A stretch of DNA of 64,000 bases from positions 1,426,001 to 1,490,000 of the forward strand of contig NZ_JBLXJC010000001.1 in NCBI RefSeq assembly GCF_048269205.1, read 5' to 3'. This stretch comes from Emcibacter sp048269205 (GTDB taxonomy: Bacteria; Pseudomonadota; Alphaproteobacteria; Sphingomonadales; Emcibacteraceae). Below, one piece after another: positions 43,749 to 53,402 of the stretch. The position numbers and the translations under genes are program-made. How positions within the stretch are numbered: the stretch's first letter is position 1; every line of letters starts with the position of its first letter. A model generated the notes under the pieces. It ran no database searches, was not told the origin of the DNA, and saw only the letters and a program-made list of their open reading frames with translations.

Positions 43749-45944
43749 CTAACCCAGATTCTTCAGCACAAGCCGGAAATGAATGGTTTTTGACGGCGCG
43801 ATATCCCGGTCCGATGTGAACCTCTGTTCGTACCTGAGGCCGAATTCCAGACATTCGTCGCGATAAATGACACCAGCATCGTAAGAGATGGTTTTCTCGT
43901 TCAGAAGATCCTGAACCCAGCTGCCATGAACAGTCCACTTGCTGTTGACATAGACTTCGGCACCCATGCCGAGTTCCTGCCTGTTGAGAAGTTCCGAGCC
44001 GGTCAGATCGGTTGTATCCCGGTCCAGATCGAGATAGCGGATGTTTGCACGGAACCATTTCCAGCCGCCTGACACCAGCATTTCATTGCGCCTGAGGGCG
44101 AAACTGTTTTTATCGAGCCTGAAACGGTGCACATAGTCCAGGTATTCGCCGATGCTGACATCCAGCCGGCCCACAAAATCGGAAAGATTGCCGTCAAATC
44201 CTGATCCTACAGGATAGGCTTCTGAATCATCGACCCGATAACTTTGACCGAGAGTAGCCTGCAAGTTGAATATGTTGGAATAGAGGCTGTATCTGACGCC
44301 GTAGTTGACCCTGGTACCGCCTTCCCAGAGATCATAACCGTTGTAGCGGTTGTGAGTGAAAAGATTGTTTTCATCGAATTCGAAGTTGCGGCTGTCCTCG
44401 TTGGTAATTTCCGGAATATTTTTGTCATTGGGGGCGACGATTACGCTGATCAGCGGCTCAATAATCTGCTGTGTGGCGTCACCATGACGTATGAAAGGCA
44501 TACGCCAGTCAAGGGCAAGCATCGGCAACAGACGACCATATGTACCGTCTTCTCCGGCATATTGTGTCCGGTCCGGTTCATTGGTCTGCTGGTTATAATA
44601 GACATCCCCGCGCACGCTTGCTGACAAACTGTAGAAATCCCCCATAGGGCCCTGGACGGGAAGATTCCATTCACTACCCAGACTTGCCCTGTGGGTATCC
44701 ATGCCCTCCACCCGGTAGATCGAGGCCGTATTGAATTTCGTCGTCAGGGTGCTGTTCCAGAACAAAGGCCGACTGACAAGATTGACATCAAGGGCGGGCA
44801 GGGCCAAGGGAGTCTTGTTGATATCGTCCACTTCATCAAGTCCCTGGAAACCGTAAAGACCGAAAGAGGCATAATCCGTGTTGTTGAACCATTCGAGCCG
44901 GGCATGGCTCTCAAGGACGTCTGACTTGTCAGCATAGTAGCGCCGCAGATAGGTATCATCACTCACCCAGTGAAGGGTATAGTCCCACTGCCAGTCTCCG
45001 ACATCAAGGGGCCGAAAGGTATCCAGGGTGAATTTGCCGTCACTCAGAAAATGTCCGCGGATCTCGTGATCACCGGTTTTTTGGAAATTCTCGTCCCTTT
45101 CATTCACATTCGAAGCCGATCCATTGATCCGGAACTGGCCATTGCCGGTATGCTGACGGAAGGTACCGCCGGCGACAACACCTTCATCGGTGGTAAAAAT
45201 GGGTTCGAATGTAAAATCCCGGTGCGGATCTATGGCGAAGTAATAGGGAATCTGGGCGAAGATCCCCAGTTCCCCTGAACTGCCGATTTCGGGAGTCAGA
45301 AAACCGGACATATATTTGACTGTCGGGTCAGGATGGGAAAAAACGGGAGTATAGAAAATCGGTATGCCGGCCACTTCAAGAACCACATCCTCGTAACGAA
45401 TGATATGGTCGTTTTCGTCGTGTGTGACTTTCTTTGCCCGGATCTGCCACAGGGGTTTTTCCGGGCCCTCTTTCAGGCAAATGTGACAGGGGGAATAGGC
45501 AGCGTTCCGGACAATGGTCTGCTTGCCCCGGCGCTCGCCTTCGCGGGCCATCAGTCGTGAATCATCTGAAAAGAGAACCCGGACGTTACGAATAAAGCCG
45601 TCCCGGAACCCTTTTTCCAGCTCTGCCTTTTCCACATACAGCACATTACCGCTCTGGTCCTGGATGGTGATTTTACCATCTGCCTTCACCATGCCGGTTT
45701 TTTCATTGTAGGTAATAACATCCGCCCGAAGCACCCGGCCATCCTGATACAGGGTCACGTCACCGCTGGCTGTGACGTTACCGGTGTCCGGGTCATAAAC
45801 AATACTGTCTGCAGCAAAATCTATTTTTTCCGGTGAGGATATATTTTTATTGCTGCTTTCATCGGCTTCTGCACCCTGGCCGACAGGGACCACGAGCGTG
45901 CAGAGGGAGGAGGAAAGCAATAACAATAAAAAAGATTTTTTCAT
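43749..45944 (-). CDS. LPS-assembly protein LptD
   Basis: Outer-membrane beta-barrel that inserts lipopolysaccharide into the outer leaflet. The 731 residues have a signal peptide (about 1-24), an OstA/LptA-like beta-jellyroll (40-155: VYDPDTGNVTASGDVTLYQDG), and a barrel of about 550 residues ending in a phenylalanine-free LVLKNLG. The cysteine pair in SPCHIC and a cysteine near the C-terminus (RDECLEFG) could form the disulfides that activate LptD. lptE would be elsewhere. lptF and lptG, usual neighbours, are absent between it and pepA. Confidence 0.94.
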   Translation of the reverse strand: MKKSFLLLLLSSSLCTLVVPVGQGAEADESSNKNISSPEKIDFAADSIVYDPDTGNVTASGDVTLYQDGRVLRADVITYNEKTGMVKADGKITIQDQSGNVLYVEKAELEKGFRDGFIRNVRVLFSDDSRLMAREGERRGKQTIVRNAAYSPCHICLKEGPEKPLWQIRAKKVTHDENDHIIRYEDVVLEVAGIPIFYTPVFSHPDPTVKYMSGFLTPEIGSSGELGIFAQIPYYFAIDPHRDFTFEPIFTTDEGVVAGGTFRQHTGNGQFRINGSASNVNERDENFQKTGDHEIRGHFLSDGKFTLDTFRPLDVGDWQWDYTLHWVSDDTYLRRYYADKSDVLESHARLEWFNNTDYASFGLYGFQGLDEVDDINKTPLALPALDVNLVSRPLFWNSTLTTKFNTASIYRVEGMDTHRASLGSEWNLPVQGPMGDFYSLSASVRGDVYYNQQTNEPDRTQYAGEDGTYGRLLPMLALDWRMPFIRHGDATQQIIEPLISVIVAPNDKNIPEITNEDSRNFEFDENNLFTHNRYNGYDLWEGGTRVNYGVRYSLYSNIFNLQATLGQSYRVDDSEAYPVGSGFDGNLSDFVGRLDVSIGEYLDYVHRFRLDKNSFALRRNEMLVSGGWKWFRANIRYLDLDRDTTDLTGSELLNRQELGMGAEVYVNSKWTVHGSWVQDLLNEKTISYDAGVIYRDECLEFGLRYEQRFTSDRDIAPSKTIHFRLVLKNLG

Positions 45945-46127
45945 GGGGGCCTGTTTTACAGATTTTTGTTTTTCTTGCCTACCTTAAATTATTGAAATGT
46001 CAGTTAAAGAAGTTTTTCGCCTGAAGGCTTCCCTCGCAGGAGTTTCTTCTTGAACATCAGCGCATGCGGGTCTATCTCTTTACTATAAGATAATTTCGAA
46101 TGTGACATGGACATAATTGAGGCAAAC

Positions 46128-47618
46128 ATGAAAATTAATTTCCTGAAAAACGCAATGCCTAAAAAAGGTGACCTGGTGGTTTTTGCCTATGAAAACAACA
46201 GGCTCTCAAGCTTTGCCAAGAAAGTTGATACGGAAATGAAGGGCCAGCTTGGCCGCGCACTAACGGCCTCCAGGTTCAAGGGCAAGTTCGGAGAGTTTCT
46301 TTCCATTCCGGCACCGACAGGACTTAACGTCAATAATGTGCTTCTTATGGGGCTTGGCAAGCCGGATGAACTGAAGGAGCTCAAGCTGCAACAGGCGGGT
46401 GGAAAGATCATGGCGCGGCTGATGACGTCCGGTGAGGAAGAGATTTCCGTCGCTGCCGAGGCGATTAGAAAAGCAGAGGTCAGTGCCGACGAGGCGGCCG
46501 CCAATATCGCTTACGGTGCAAAATTGCGGCGCTATCGATTTGATAAATACCGGACAAAGGAGACGGAGGACAAAAAACCTTCTGTCCTTGCTTTCAATGT
46601 GCTCTGTTCTGCGCCGTCAAAGGCGGAAAATCTGTTTGCGCCGATGGACAAGGTTGCTGACGGCGTCATTTTCGCCCGTGACCTGGTAACCGAACCCGGC
46701 AATGTGATCTATCCCGAAAGCTATGTGGAGCATATTCGCGAATTGTCAGACCTCGGTGTTGATGTGCAGGTTCTCGGTGAAGATGAAATGGAGGAACTGG
46801 GCATGGGAGCGCTACTTGGCGTAGGCCAGGGCAGTGCCAGTGAATCACATATGGTTATTATGCGCTGGAACGGCTCGGACAAGAAAAAAGCGCCGCTCGC
46901 CTTTATCGGCAAGGGGGTAACCTTTGATACGGGCGGAATTAGCCTCAAACCTGGTGCAGGCATGGAGGATATGAAATTTGACATGGGCGGTTCCGCTTCT
47001 GTCGTTGGCCTGATGAAGGCGCTTGCCGGTCGCAAGGCAAAAGTCAATGTGATCGGTGTTGTCGGACTGGTGGAAAACATGCCTTCGGGTACGGCTCAGC
47101 GGCCAGGTGATGTTGTGACCAGTATGTCCGGCCAGACCATCGAGGTTATCAATACGGATGCCGAGGGTCGTCTCGTGCTTTGTGATGCACTCTGGTACAC
47201 CCAGGACAGGTTCAAACCCAAATTCATGATTGACCTTGCCACCCTGACAGGGGCAATTCTTGTTTCTCTGGGCCAGGAATATGCCGGTATCTTTTCTGAT
47301 GACGACAAGCTTTCCGAACAATTGTTCAAGGCTGGTGAAGAAGTAGGTGAGGGTGTATGGCGCCTGCCCATAGGACCGGCCTATGATGAACTGATTAATT
47401 CCGATATTGCCGATATGAAAAATATTGGTGGACGGTATGCGGGAAGCATTACAGCAGCGCAATTCCTGAAGCGCTTCACCAATGATGTGCCCTGGGTACA
47501 TATTGATATTGCCGGAACTGCCTGGAAGCAGAAAGCCTCTGACCTGGCCGAAAAGGGCGCCACCGGATACGGAGTTCGTCTCCTGGATCGCTTCATCAGA
47601 GATAACTACGAGGACTGA
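46128..47618 (+). CDS. Leucyl aminopeptidase PepA
   Basis: M17-family two-metal exopeptidase that removes N-terminal residues in the cytoplasm; in E. coli the same protein also binds DNA. From ATG 46128 (GAGG five bases upstream) it has 496 residues; an ATG at 46107 lacks a ribosome site. The metal-binding segments GKGVTFDTGGISLKPG and NTDAEGRLVL are intact. It is divergent from lptD and overlaps holC by one base (TGATG). Confidence 0.95.
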   Translation: MKINFLKNAMPKKGDLVVFAYENNRLSSFAKKVDTEMKGQLGRALTASRFKGKFGEFLSIPAPTGLNVNNVLLMGLGKPDELKELKLQQAGGKIMARLMTSGEEEISVAAEAIRKAEVSADEAAANIAYGAKLRRYRFDKYRTKETEDKKPSVLAFNVLCSAPSKAENLFAPMDKVADGVIFARDLVTEPGNVIYPESYVEHIRELSDLGVDVQVLGEDEMEELGMGALLGVGQGSASESHMVIMRWNGSDKKKAPLAFIGKGVTFDTGGISLKPGAGMEDMKFDMGGSASVVGLMKALAGRKAKVNVIGVVGLVENMPSGTAQRPGDVVTSMSGQTIEVINTDAEGRLVLCDALWYTQDRFKPKFMIDLATLTGAILVSLGQEYAGIFSDDDKLSEQLFKAGEEVGEGVWRLPIGPAYDELINSDIADMKNIGGRYAGSITAAQFLKRFTNDVPWVHIDIAGTAWKQKASDLAEKGATGYGVRLLDRFIRDNYED

Positions 47619-48070
47619 TGACCGAAATCAGCTTTTATCATTTGCAACGACAATCCCTGAGCCAGGCTCTGCCCAAACTTCTGGAAAAGGTCCTGGAGCG
47701 GGGGCATCGCACCGTGGTCCTTACAGGGAGCCAGGAAACTATGGAAGATCTGGACCAGGCCCTCTGGACCTTTGATCCCGCGAGTTTTCTGCCGCACGGC
47801 AGCAAAGGATATAAGTGGGCGTCTGATCAGCCGGTCTATATCACCACGGAGGCTGAAAACCCGAATAATGCAGATATTCTGGTGCTTGTCGACGGCTGCA
47901 GTACAGACGATTTTAGCAGTTATTCGCGAGTGTTGGAGATGTTTGACGGTACTGATCCGAATATGGTGCAGGCAGCGAGAGAGCGCTGGTCATCATACAA
48001 AGCGTCAGGTCATGCGCTGACCTATTGGCAGCAAACGGAGACGGGGGGCTGGGCGCAAAAAGCGTCCTGA
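47618..48070 (+). CDS. DNA polymerase III chi subunit HolC
   Basis: Clamp-loader accessory subunit that links the replisome to single-strand binding protein. The 150 residues start with the family pattern (SFYHLQRQSLSQALPKLLEKVLERGHR) and contain the WTFDPASFLPHG segment where HolC usually has its W-x-F...H motif. pepA-holC is a conserved pair. It is weakly conserved at the C-terminus, as normal for this subunit. Confidence 0.92.
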   Translation: MTEISFYHLQRQSLSQALPKLLEKVLERGHRTVVLTGSQETMEDLDQALWTFDPASFLPHGSKGYKWASDQPVYITTEAENPNNADILVLVDGCSTDDFSSYSRVLEMFDGTDPNMVQAARERWSSYKASGHALTYWQQTETGGWAQKAS

Positions 48071-48122
48071 TTGTCGTTATTTCCGGAGAAAAGAGAAGCG
48101 TTATAGCCACTGGGGGCTGTGG

Positions 48123-48389
48123 TCAGACTTTGACACCTCTCGGTTTGACGAATTCGAATTCCTTGATTTCGATAATGTCGCTGATTACGAAGCCTTTGCG
48201 CGGCGGATATCTTCTTTCGATCTGTCGGATGACATCCTCTTTAGAATCGGATTCGTATGTGAAGAAGTTCAGGTCCGCCCAGGAGGCGTCGAAACTGGGG
48301 TGCACGCGGCCTTTTTTTTCGCAATCGCGAACTTCCTGATTGAAAACAGAGACTTCAAATCTTTTAAGTGATCCCGAACCGTCCTGCAT
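48123..48389 (-). CDS. Hypothetical small protein
   Basis: The 88 residues (91 from a GTG at 48398) are not recognised. There is no signal peptide or membrane helix. The sequence alternates charged and aromatic residues (ASWADLNFFTYESDSKEDVIRQIERRYPPRKGF in parts), which suggests a compact alpha/beta domain, and has a single Cys. It lies in the 430-base gap between holC and the ABC-F gene on the opposite strand to holC. Codon use looks ordinary, which favours a real gene. Confidence 0.6.
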   Translation of the reverse strand: MQDGSGSLKRFEVSVFNQEVRDCEKKGRVHPSFDASWADLNFFTYESDSKEDVIRQIERRYPPRKGFVISDIIEIKEFEFVKPRGVKV

Positions 48390-48500
48390 AATTTTCACCC
48401 AAATAATACGTTACCGAAAAAACTGAGAGGTTTATATAGTTTTGCAGGTTCCGTTTATAGGCAGGGAAGGTAAAACCGGGGTTAACAAGCAGATAAAAAT

Positions 48501-50396
48501 TTACAAGCCCGAGGCATTCTCGAGGTGTTTTTCTATTTTCTCGCTGATCTCCACCCAGTCTGCTTCCCTGATTGCCAGTTTTTGAGTCAGTTGTTCCCGT
48601 TCACGTGTGAATTTTTCCAGTGCCAGTCTGCTTTTGGGGTCTTCCCGATCATAAAGTTTCGGATTTTTCATGGCACGATCGTACTTCGCGATTTCCTTTT
48701 CCAGGGTAGCTATGGCTTGTTCCAGTTTTGCCGTTTGCTTTTCAAGGTTTTCGAGTTCAGCCTTGCTCTGTGCTGAAGAATCCAGCTCCGGCACGACGTT
48801 ATCCCGCTTGTCTTTCGTGGCCTTACCCGTGGAACGTTGTTTCAGGATGAAGTTTTTGTAATCCTCCATGTCGCCGTTATAGGGGGTGACAGTTGCGTCG
48901 TGAACGAGCCAGAGCCGGTCGGCGCAGGCTTCCAGCAAGTGGCGGTCGTGGCTGATCATAATTACAGCGCCTTCATAGGCGTTTATAGCATGCACCAGGG
49001 CCTCGCGGCTTTGCATATCAAGATGGTTTGTCGGTTCGTCAAGAATAAGGATATGGGGCGCTCTGAGGCTCATGATGCAGAACAGCAGGCGAGCTTTTTC
49101 GCCCCCGGAAAGGTTTTCGACCACGGTTTCCACCTGATCTGCGCCGAAATTGAAACTGCCCAGTTTTGCCCTGACTTTACTCTCGGGTACGTTCGGCATC
49201 AGCTCTCTGAGATGACCCAGCGCGGTTCCCTTCGGATTCAGTTCGTCAAGCTGATGCTGGGCGAAATAACCGACTTCCAGCTTGCCTGATTTTCTCATTT
49301 CGCCGGCCATAAGCTCCAGCCTGCCGGCCACCAGTTTGGCGAATGTGGACTTACCATTACCGTTTTGTCCCAGCAAGGCAATCCGGTCATCCATGTCCAT
49401 ACGCAGATTCAAATGACGTAAAATGGGAGCCCCGTCGGTATATCCAACTTCGCCGTTTTCGAGAGTGAGTAACGGCGGGGCCAGTTGATCCGGGTTCGGA
49501 AACTCGAAGGAGAGGCTTCTTTCCTCGATGATGGCATCCAGAGGTTCCATTTTTTCGAGCATCTTGACGCGGCTCTGGGCTTGCTTTGCCTTGCTCGCCT
49601 TGGCTTTGAAACGATCAATGAAGCTTTGCAGATGTTTCCGGGCGGCTTCCTGCTTGACAATATTCGCCTGCCTCAGGGCAAGTTGCTCACGGCGCATTTT
49701 TTCGAAATCGTCATAACCGCCGGTATAGAGTTTCAGCTTGCACTGATCCAGATGAAGGATGGCGGATACAGAACTGTTGAGAAGGTCCCGGTCATGACTG
49801 ACGATGATCACTGTATAGGGGTAGGTGCGAATGAAGTTTTCAAGCCACATTACCCCTTCCAGATCCAGATAGTTGGTCGGTTCGTCAAGCAGCAAAAGGT
49901 CCGGGCGCGTAAACAGGGTGCAGGCCAGGGCAACCCGCATGCGCCAACCGCCGGAAAAAGAGGAGCAGGGGCGTGCCTGCGCTTCATCATTGAATCCCAG
50001 CCCGGCCAGAATGCTGGCGGCGCGGGCGACAGCTGTATGGGCATCGATATCTGCCAGCCGGATATGTATTTCAGCGATCTTGTGGGGGGCGGTTTCGGTT
50101 TCCGCCTGCCGTTCCAGTTGCTGCAGTTCCTTGTCTGCGGCCAGAACCGTTTCAAGGAGGCTTTCCGGCCCGCCCGGCGCTTCCTGGGCGACCTGTCCCA
50201 GACGGACCCGGTTCTGGAGCTGGATGCTGCCGCTGTCTGCTTCAAGTTCCTCAGATATCAGTTTGAGCAGGGTGGATTTGCCGGCGCCATTCCGCCCCAC
50301 AATGCCGACCTTGTGTCCTGCAGGAATGCGTGCGGAGGCGTCGTCCAGGAGTAACTTTCCGCCGATGCGATAACTGACATTCTGAATCTGTAACAC
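48501..50396 (-). CDS. ABC-F family ATPase (YheS/Uup-like)
   Basis: Soluble twin-ATPase protein that acts on ribosomes, not membranes. The 631 residues contain Walker A GRNGAGKS and GQNGNGKS, signatures FSGGWRMR and LSGGEKAR, and Walker B LLLLDEPTNYLD and ILILDEPTNHLD. An arm-like insertion and a basic linker rich in Lys/Gln (KAKASKAKQAQSR) separate the domains, and a C-terminal coiled coil of about 90 residues follows. This layout is nearest YheS or Uup, and no antibiotic resistance role is indicated. Confidence 0.92.
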   Translation of the reverse strand: MLQIQNVSYRIGGKLLLDDASARIPAGHKVGIVGRNGAGKSTLLKLISEELEADSGSIQLQNRVRLGQVAQEAPGGPESLLETVLAADKELQQLERQAETETAPHKIAEIHIRLADIDAHTAVARAASILAGLGFNDEAQARPCSSFSGGWRMRVALACTLFTRPDLLLLDEPTNYLDLEGVMWLENFIRTYPYTVIIVSHDRDLLNSSVSAILHLDQCKLKLYTGGYDDFEKMRREQLALRQANIVKQEAARKHLQSFIDRFKAKASKAKQAQSRVKMLEKMEPLDAIIEERSLSFEFPNPDQLAPPLLTLENGEVGYTDGAPILRHLNLRMDMDDRIALLGQNGNGKSTFAKLVAGRLELMAGEMRKSGKLEVGYFAQHQLDELNPKGTALGHLRELMPNVPESKVRAKLGSFNFGADQVETVVENLSGGEKARLLFCIMSLRAPHILILDEPTNHLDMQSREALVHAINAYEGAVIMISHDRHLLEACADRLWLVHDATVTPYNGDMEDYKNFILKQRSTGKATKDKRDNVVPELDSSAQSKAELENLEKQTAKLEQAIATLEKEIAKYDRAMKNPKLYDREDPKSRLALEKFTREREQLTQKLAIREADWVEISEKIEKHLENASGL

Positions 50397-50470
50397 TTTT
50401 TGTTCCTGCTTTGCTGTTCTCTAAAGGATTTAACAGGATTTCTCAAAAGTGCAACGGATCATTTCTACTG

Positions 50471-50499
50471 TTGCACAAAGTTGTGGAAGGCACTATAAA
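50471..50499 (+). promoter_or_regulatory. ndk promoter
   Basis: TTGCAC (50471-50476) and TATAAA (50494-50499) are 17 bases apart and precede the ndk start by about 45 bases. It lies in the divergent gap with the ABC-F gene. Confidence 0.6.
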
Positions 50500-50544
50500 C
50501 CGCCGCAAACGGCTCATTATATTTGACGACAAGGATTTAAACAT

Positions 50545-50967
50545 ATGGCTATTCAGCGCACTTTTTCCATCATTAAACCCGACGCTACAAAACGGAACCT
50601 GACCGGTGCCGTGACCAAGATTCTCGAAGAGGGCGGTCTCCGCGTCGTCGCTTCCAAACGTATTCGCATGACACAGGAACAGGCTGAGGGTTTTTACGCG
50701 GTTCACAAAGAACGTCCATTCTTTGGTGAACTGGTTGAGTTCATGATGTCTGAGCCGGTTGTGGTTCAGGTTCTGGAAGGTGAAGATGCCGTGGCTCGCA
50801 ATCGCGAGATCATGGGTGCCACCAATCCGGAAGAAGCCGCACCGGGCACCATCCGCAAGGAATATGCCCTGTCCATCGGCGAAAACTCCGTTCACGGTTC
50901 AGATTCCCTTGAGAATGCGGAAATCGAGATCAAATTCTTTTTCAGTGACGATGAACTCGTCGGCTGA
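50545..50967 (+). CDS. Nucleoside diphosphate kinase Ndk
   Basis: Transfers the terminal phosphate of ATP to other NDPs through a phosphohistidine. The 140 residues include the active His117 in ENSVHGSDS and the ERPFF and GATNPEEAAPGTIR segments. Standard length. It is a single-gene unit with its own promoter and terminator. Confidence 0.98.
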   Translation: MAIQRTFSIIKPDATKRNLTGAVTKILEEGGLRVVASKRIRMTQEQAEGFYAVHKERPFFGELVEFMMSEPVVVQVLEGEDAVARNREIMGATNPEEAAPGTIRKEYALSIGENSVHGSDSLENAEIEIKFFFSDDELVG

Positions 50968-50992
50968 ACGGAAATATCTCAGTTGATGAAGA

Positions 50993-51018
50993 GGCTCCGC
51001 CACTGCGGAGCCTTTTTT
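50993..51018 (+). terminator. Terminator after ndk
   Basis: The perfect stem GGCTCCGC / GCGGAGCC (50993-51000 with 51005-51012) has the loop CACT and six T follow (51013-51018). The gene on the other strand (dsbA-like) ends 11 bases further on. Confidence 0.92.
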
Positions 51019-51029
51019 ATTTGGCGGCT

Positions 51030-51779
51030 TTAATCTTTTTCCGCCCGGGCGTCGGCAACCGCCTGCTTGAGGGTCGGCAGGCGGTATCCACCGATCAGGA
51101 TATTATTCCCGATAATAAAGCTCGGTGTGCCTGAAATATTCAGTCTTTCCCCGAGAGCGGAGTTTTCCTGAAGGGTGCGCTCGATCACAGGGTCCAGCAT
51201 GTCGATCGCCAGCTTTTGTTCATCGATTCCCGTTTTTTTAGCGATCTCGAAGATTGTGGATTCATTCAGCGGCCGCGTATTTTCAAGAAGTGCCGTATGA
51301 AGCTCCATATATTTTCCCTGGCGCTTTGCGGCCAGAACGGCCTTAGCCGCCGTTACCGAACTTTCCTTGAGAATCGGATATTCCTTGTAGATGATCCGGA
51401 TGTTCGGATCCTGCTTCCTGAGCTGTGCCACTGTCGCCAGACTGGCTTTACAGACGCCGCAGTTATAATCGAGGAACTCCACGATGGTGATGTCGCCGTC
51501 CGGGTTGCCGTCCACGTAACTGACGCCGTCTTCATAAATCGGCACATGCAGCTGTTTCAGGATTTCCGCCGTATGCCGCTGTTGCAGGATGCCGATGACT
51601 TCCGGAATAATATCCGGATTGTCCAGCAGATACTGGCGGATCATGCTATTGATCTCTTTTTTCTGGGTCGGTGTAAAGCTGTTGTCTTCGGCAAGCACCT
51701 GGCCGGAGAAAAATACACCAAAGATAAAAACAAAAATACTGCCGGCGCGGCGGCCGGATTTTATAAGTTCAAATTTCAT
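51030..51779 (-). CDS. DsbA-like periplasmic thiol oxidoreductase
   Basis: Thioredoxin-fold protein with a signal peptide (cleavage near Ala30), an N-terminal helical extension (about 35-80, similar to Com1/ScsC-type proteins), the redox pair Cys107-Gly-Val-Cys110, and the cis-proline loop SGTPSF (Pro219). CxxC as CGVC rather than CPHC suggests a less oxidising potential than E. coli DsbA; isomerase or reductase activity is possible. The 249 residues include about 45 in the extension that could mediate oligomerisation. It follows the M48 protease gene by 22 bases. Confidence 0.9.
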   Translation of the reverse strand: MKFELIKSGRRAGSIFVFIFGVFFSGQVLAEDNSFTPTQKKEINSMIRQYLLDNPDIIPEVIGILQQRHTAEILKQLHVPIYEDGVSYVDGNPDGDITIVEFLDYNCGVCKASLATVAQLRKQDPNIRIIYKEYPILKESSVTAAKAVLAAKRQGKYMELHTALLENTRPLNESTIFEIAKKTGIDEQKLAIDMLDPVIERTLQENSALGERLNISGTPSFIIGNNILIGGYRLPTLKQAVADARAEKD

Positions 51780-51801
51780 AATATATCCCGAGTAATGTCC
51801 T

Positions 51802-53262
51802 TTAACTGTCAGAAGAAGCTTTTAAACCGTCTTCTGGCTCATTTTTCTGATCCGGTTTTTCTTCCGGTATTGGGGGCAGTTTTTCCCTGGCTTTGTCACT
51901 CAGGTTTGATTGGGTTGTAACCAGAATATCCTGCGCCCTGATCCATTCGCTTGATCCTTTGGGCAGCTTGTCCATTGCGAATTTGGCATTGACCATGGCG
52001 CCCCGCACATCACCGGCAAGGAGGAAGCGTTCAGCAGAGGCGTAACGTGTCATGGCTTCATTCCCCTTTCGGTGCCAGGCAGTCGAAGCCTGCAACCAAC
52101 CGAAGTAATTTGCGGGGTCACGGGCGAGTGCGACCTTGAGGCTATCCAGGGCCTCATCAACGAGGCTGTCATCTTCGGTGCCCAGCAATGCCTGGGCAAA
52201 GGATACCCGGATCAGGGGATTACCCGGCAGGTATTTGACCGCCATCCTGTAGGCGTCTGAAGCTTCCCGGACAAAGCCGTTCTCAAAAAGGATTTGTCCC
52301 TTGGTTTCATAGAAATAGGGATCCTTCGGATATTCGCTGATCAATGAATTGACTTCACCGATGGCCTCGGGAACCTGATGCAGTTTGTGGTAAGCAAAAG
52401 CCCGGGCATAGCGGGCATAGACGCTTCGGTCAGACTCAGGATATTTGTTGAGTGTCGTCTCTCCCGGTTTCAGATAGCCGAACAGCTTGGCCTGCATGCG
52501 AAGGAACTTGTACTCCATAAGAGGGTCTGGCGGCGCCTTGTACCATGCGGAGGTGGTAACACGCTCGCGCAGTTTCGAAATTCTTTCAATGCTGACAGGG
52601 TGGGTGCGGGCGTAGGGGTCCTGCTGATAGGAACTGAGCAACTCCTGATCCCCCAGGTAATCCAGAAAAGTGATCAGACCTTCACCACTCTGCTGGGTTT
52701 TTTCAAGAAAAGTCAGACCGGCCTGATCGGCAGCTGATTCCTGGGTGCGGCTGTATTTGAGGAAGCTGCGAGTGCCGAGATGTTGGCCACCCATCATCAG
52801 GGCCATACCGGCATCGCCTGAGCCCGCCGCAATGGCGGCAGCACCGAGCAGAGTACCGAGAATGGTCATTGCCGTTGCCCCCTTAAGGCCATCGGAAAAT
52901 CTTGAAATATGCCCGCCGGTAATATGTCCCGTTTCATGGGCAATAACTCCGACCAGTTGATTATAGTCGCTGGACTCGAGGATAAGACCGGTATGGATAA
53001 ATATATTCTGTCCGCCGGCAACAAAAGCGTTCAGGGTTCGGTCGTTTACTATATAGGTGTCGACTGAGGCCGGCGACAGGTCGGCAGCGATAAAAAGCGG
53101 TTCTGAGAAATCACGAATGGTCTTCTCTATTTCAGCGTCTCTCAGGATTGAAAGCCCGCCGCCTCTCTGGGCCTGGGCGACAGGACCGAGGATCATGCTG
53201 AGGGGGAGTATAAGAGCTAATGCTCTTGCCAACCCGCTTTTTGCCAGTAAAGAAAACATCAT
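51802..53262 (-). CDS. M48-family metalloprotease with TPR domain (BepA-like)
   Basis: Periplasmic zinc protease. The 486 residues have a signal peptide (cleavage near Ala31), the zinc motif H109-E-T-G-H113 with the third ligand Glu175 (QESAAD), and a C-terminal set of TPR helices (about 285-450) before an acidic tail. The layout matches BepA/YfgC, which repairs or degrades stalled LptD and BamA. lptD, surA and bamB in the same window fit that role, but the partner is inferred. It lies upstream of the dsbA-like gene in one transcript. Confidence 0.93.
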   Translation of the reverse strand: MMFSLLAKSGLARALALILPLSMILGPVAQAQRGGGLSILRDAEIEKTIRDFSEPLFIAADLSPASVDTYIVNDRTLNAFVAGGQNIFIHTGLILESSDYNQLVGVIAHETGHITGGHISRFSDGLKGATAMTILGTLLGAAAIAAGSGDAGMALMMGGQHLGTRSFLKYSRTQESAADQAGLTFLEKTQQSGEGLITFLDYLGDQELLSSYQQDPYARTHPVSIERISKLRERVTTSAWYKAPPDPLMEYKFLRMQAKLFGYLKPGETTLNKYPESDRSVYARYARAFAYHKLHQVPEAIGEVNSLISEYPKDPYFYETKGQILFENGFVREASDAYRMAVKYLPGNPLIRVSFAQALLGTEDDSLVDEALDSLKVALARDPANYFGWLQASTAWHRKGNEAMTRYASAERFLLAGDVRGAMVNAKFAMDKLPKGSSEWIRAQDILVTTQSNLSDKAREKLPPIPEEKPDQKNEPEDGLKASSDS

Positions 53263-53342
53263 GGTTAAGGTATGGTTCCTCCGGAACTACGTCAAATAAA
53301 AACTCACCACACCCCCATTCATATCTTTGTCATGATACAGAC

Positions 53343-53376
53343 AAAAAAATAAGGCCCAATCATGACTGGACCTTAT
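53343..53376 (-). terminator. Terminator after rne
   Basis: On the minus strand a hairpin (ATAAGG/CCTTAT and CCA/TGG with one mismatch, 53349-53376) runs straight into seven T (53343-53349). It begins 27 bases after the rne stop. Confidence 0.8.
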
Positions 53377-53402
53377 TTATATTGTTATGCTGTATCTAAA
53401 AA

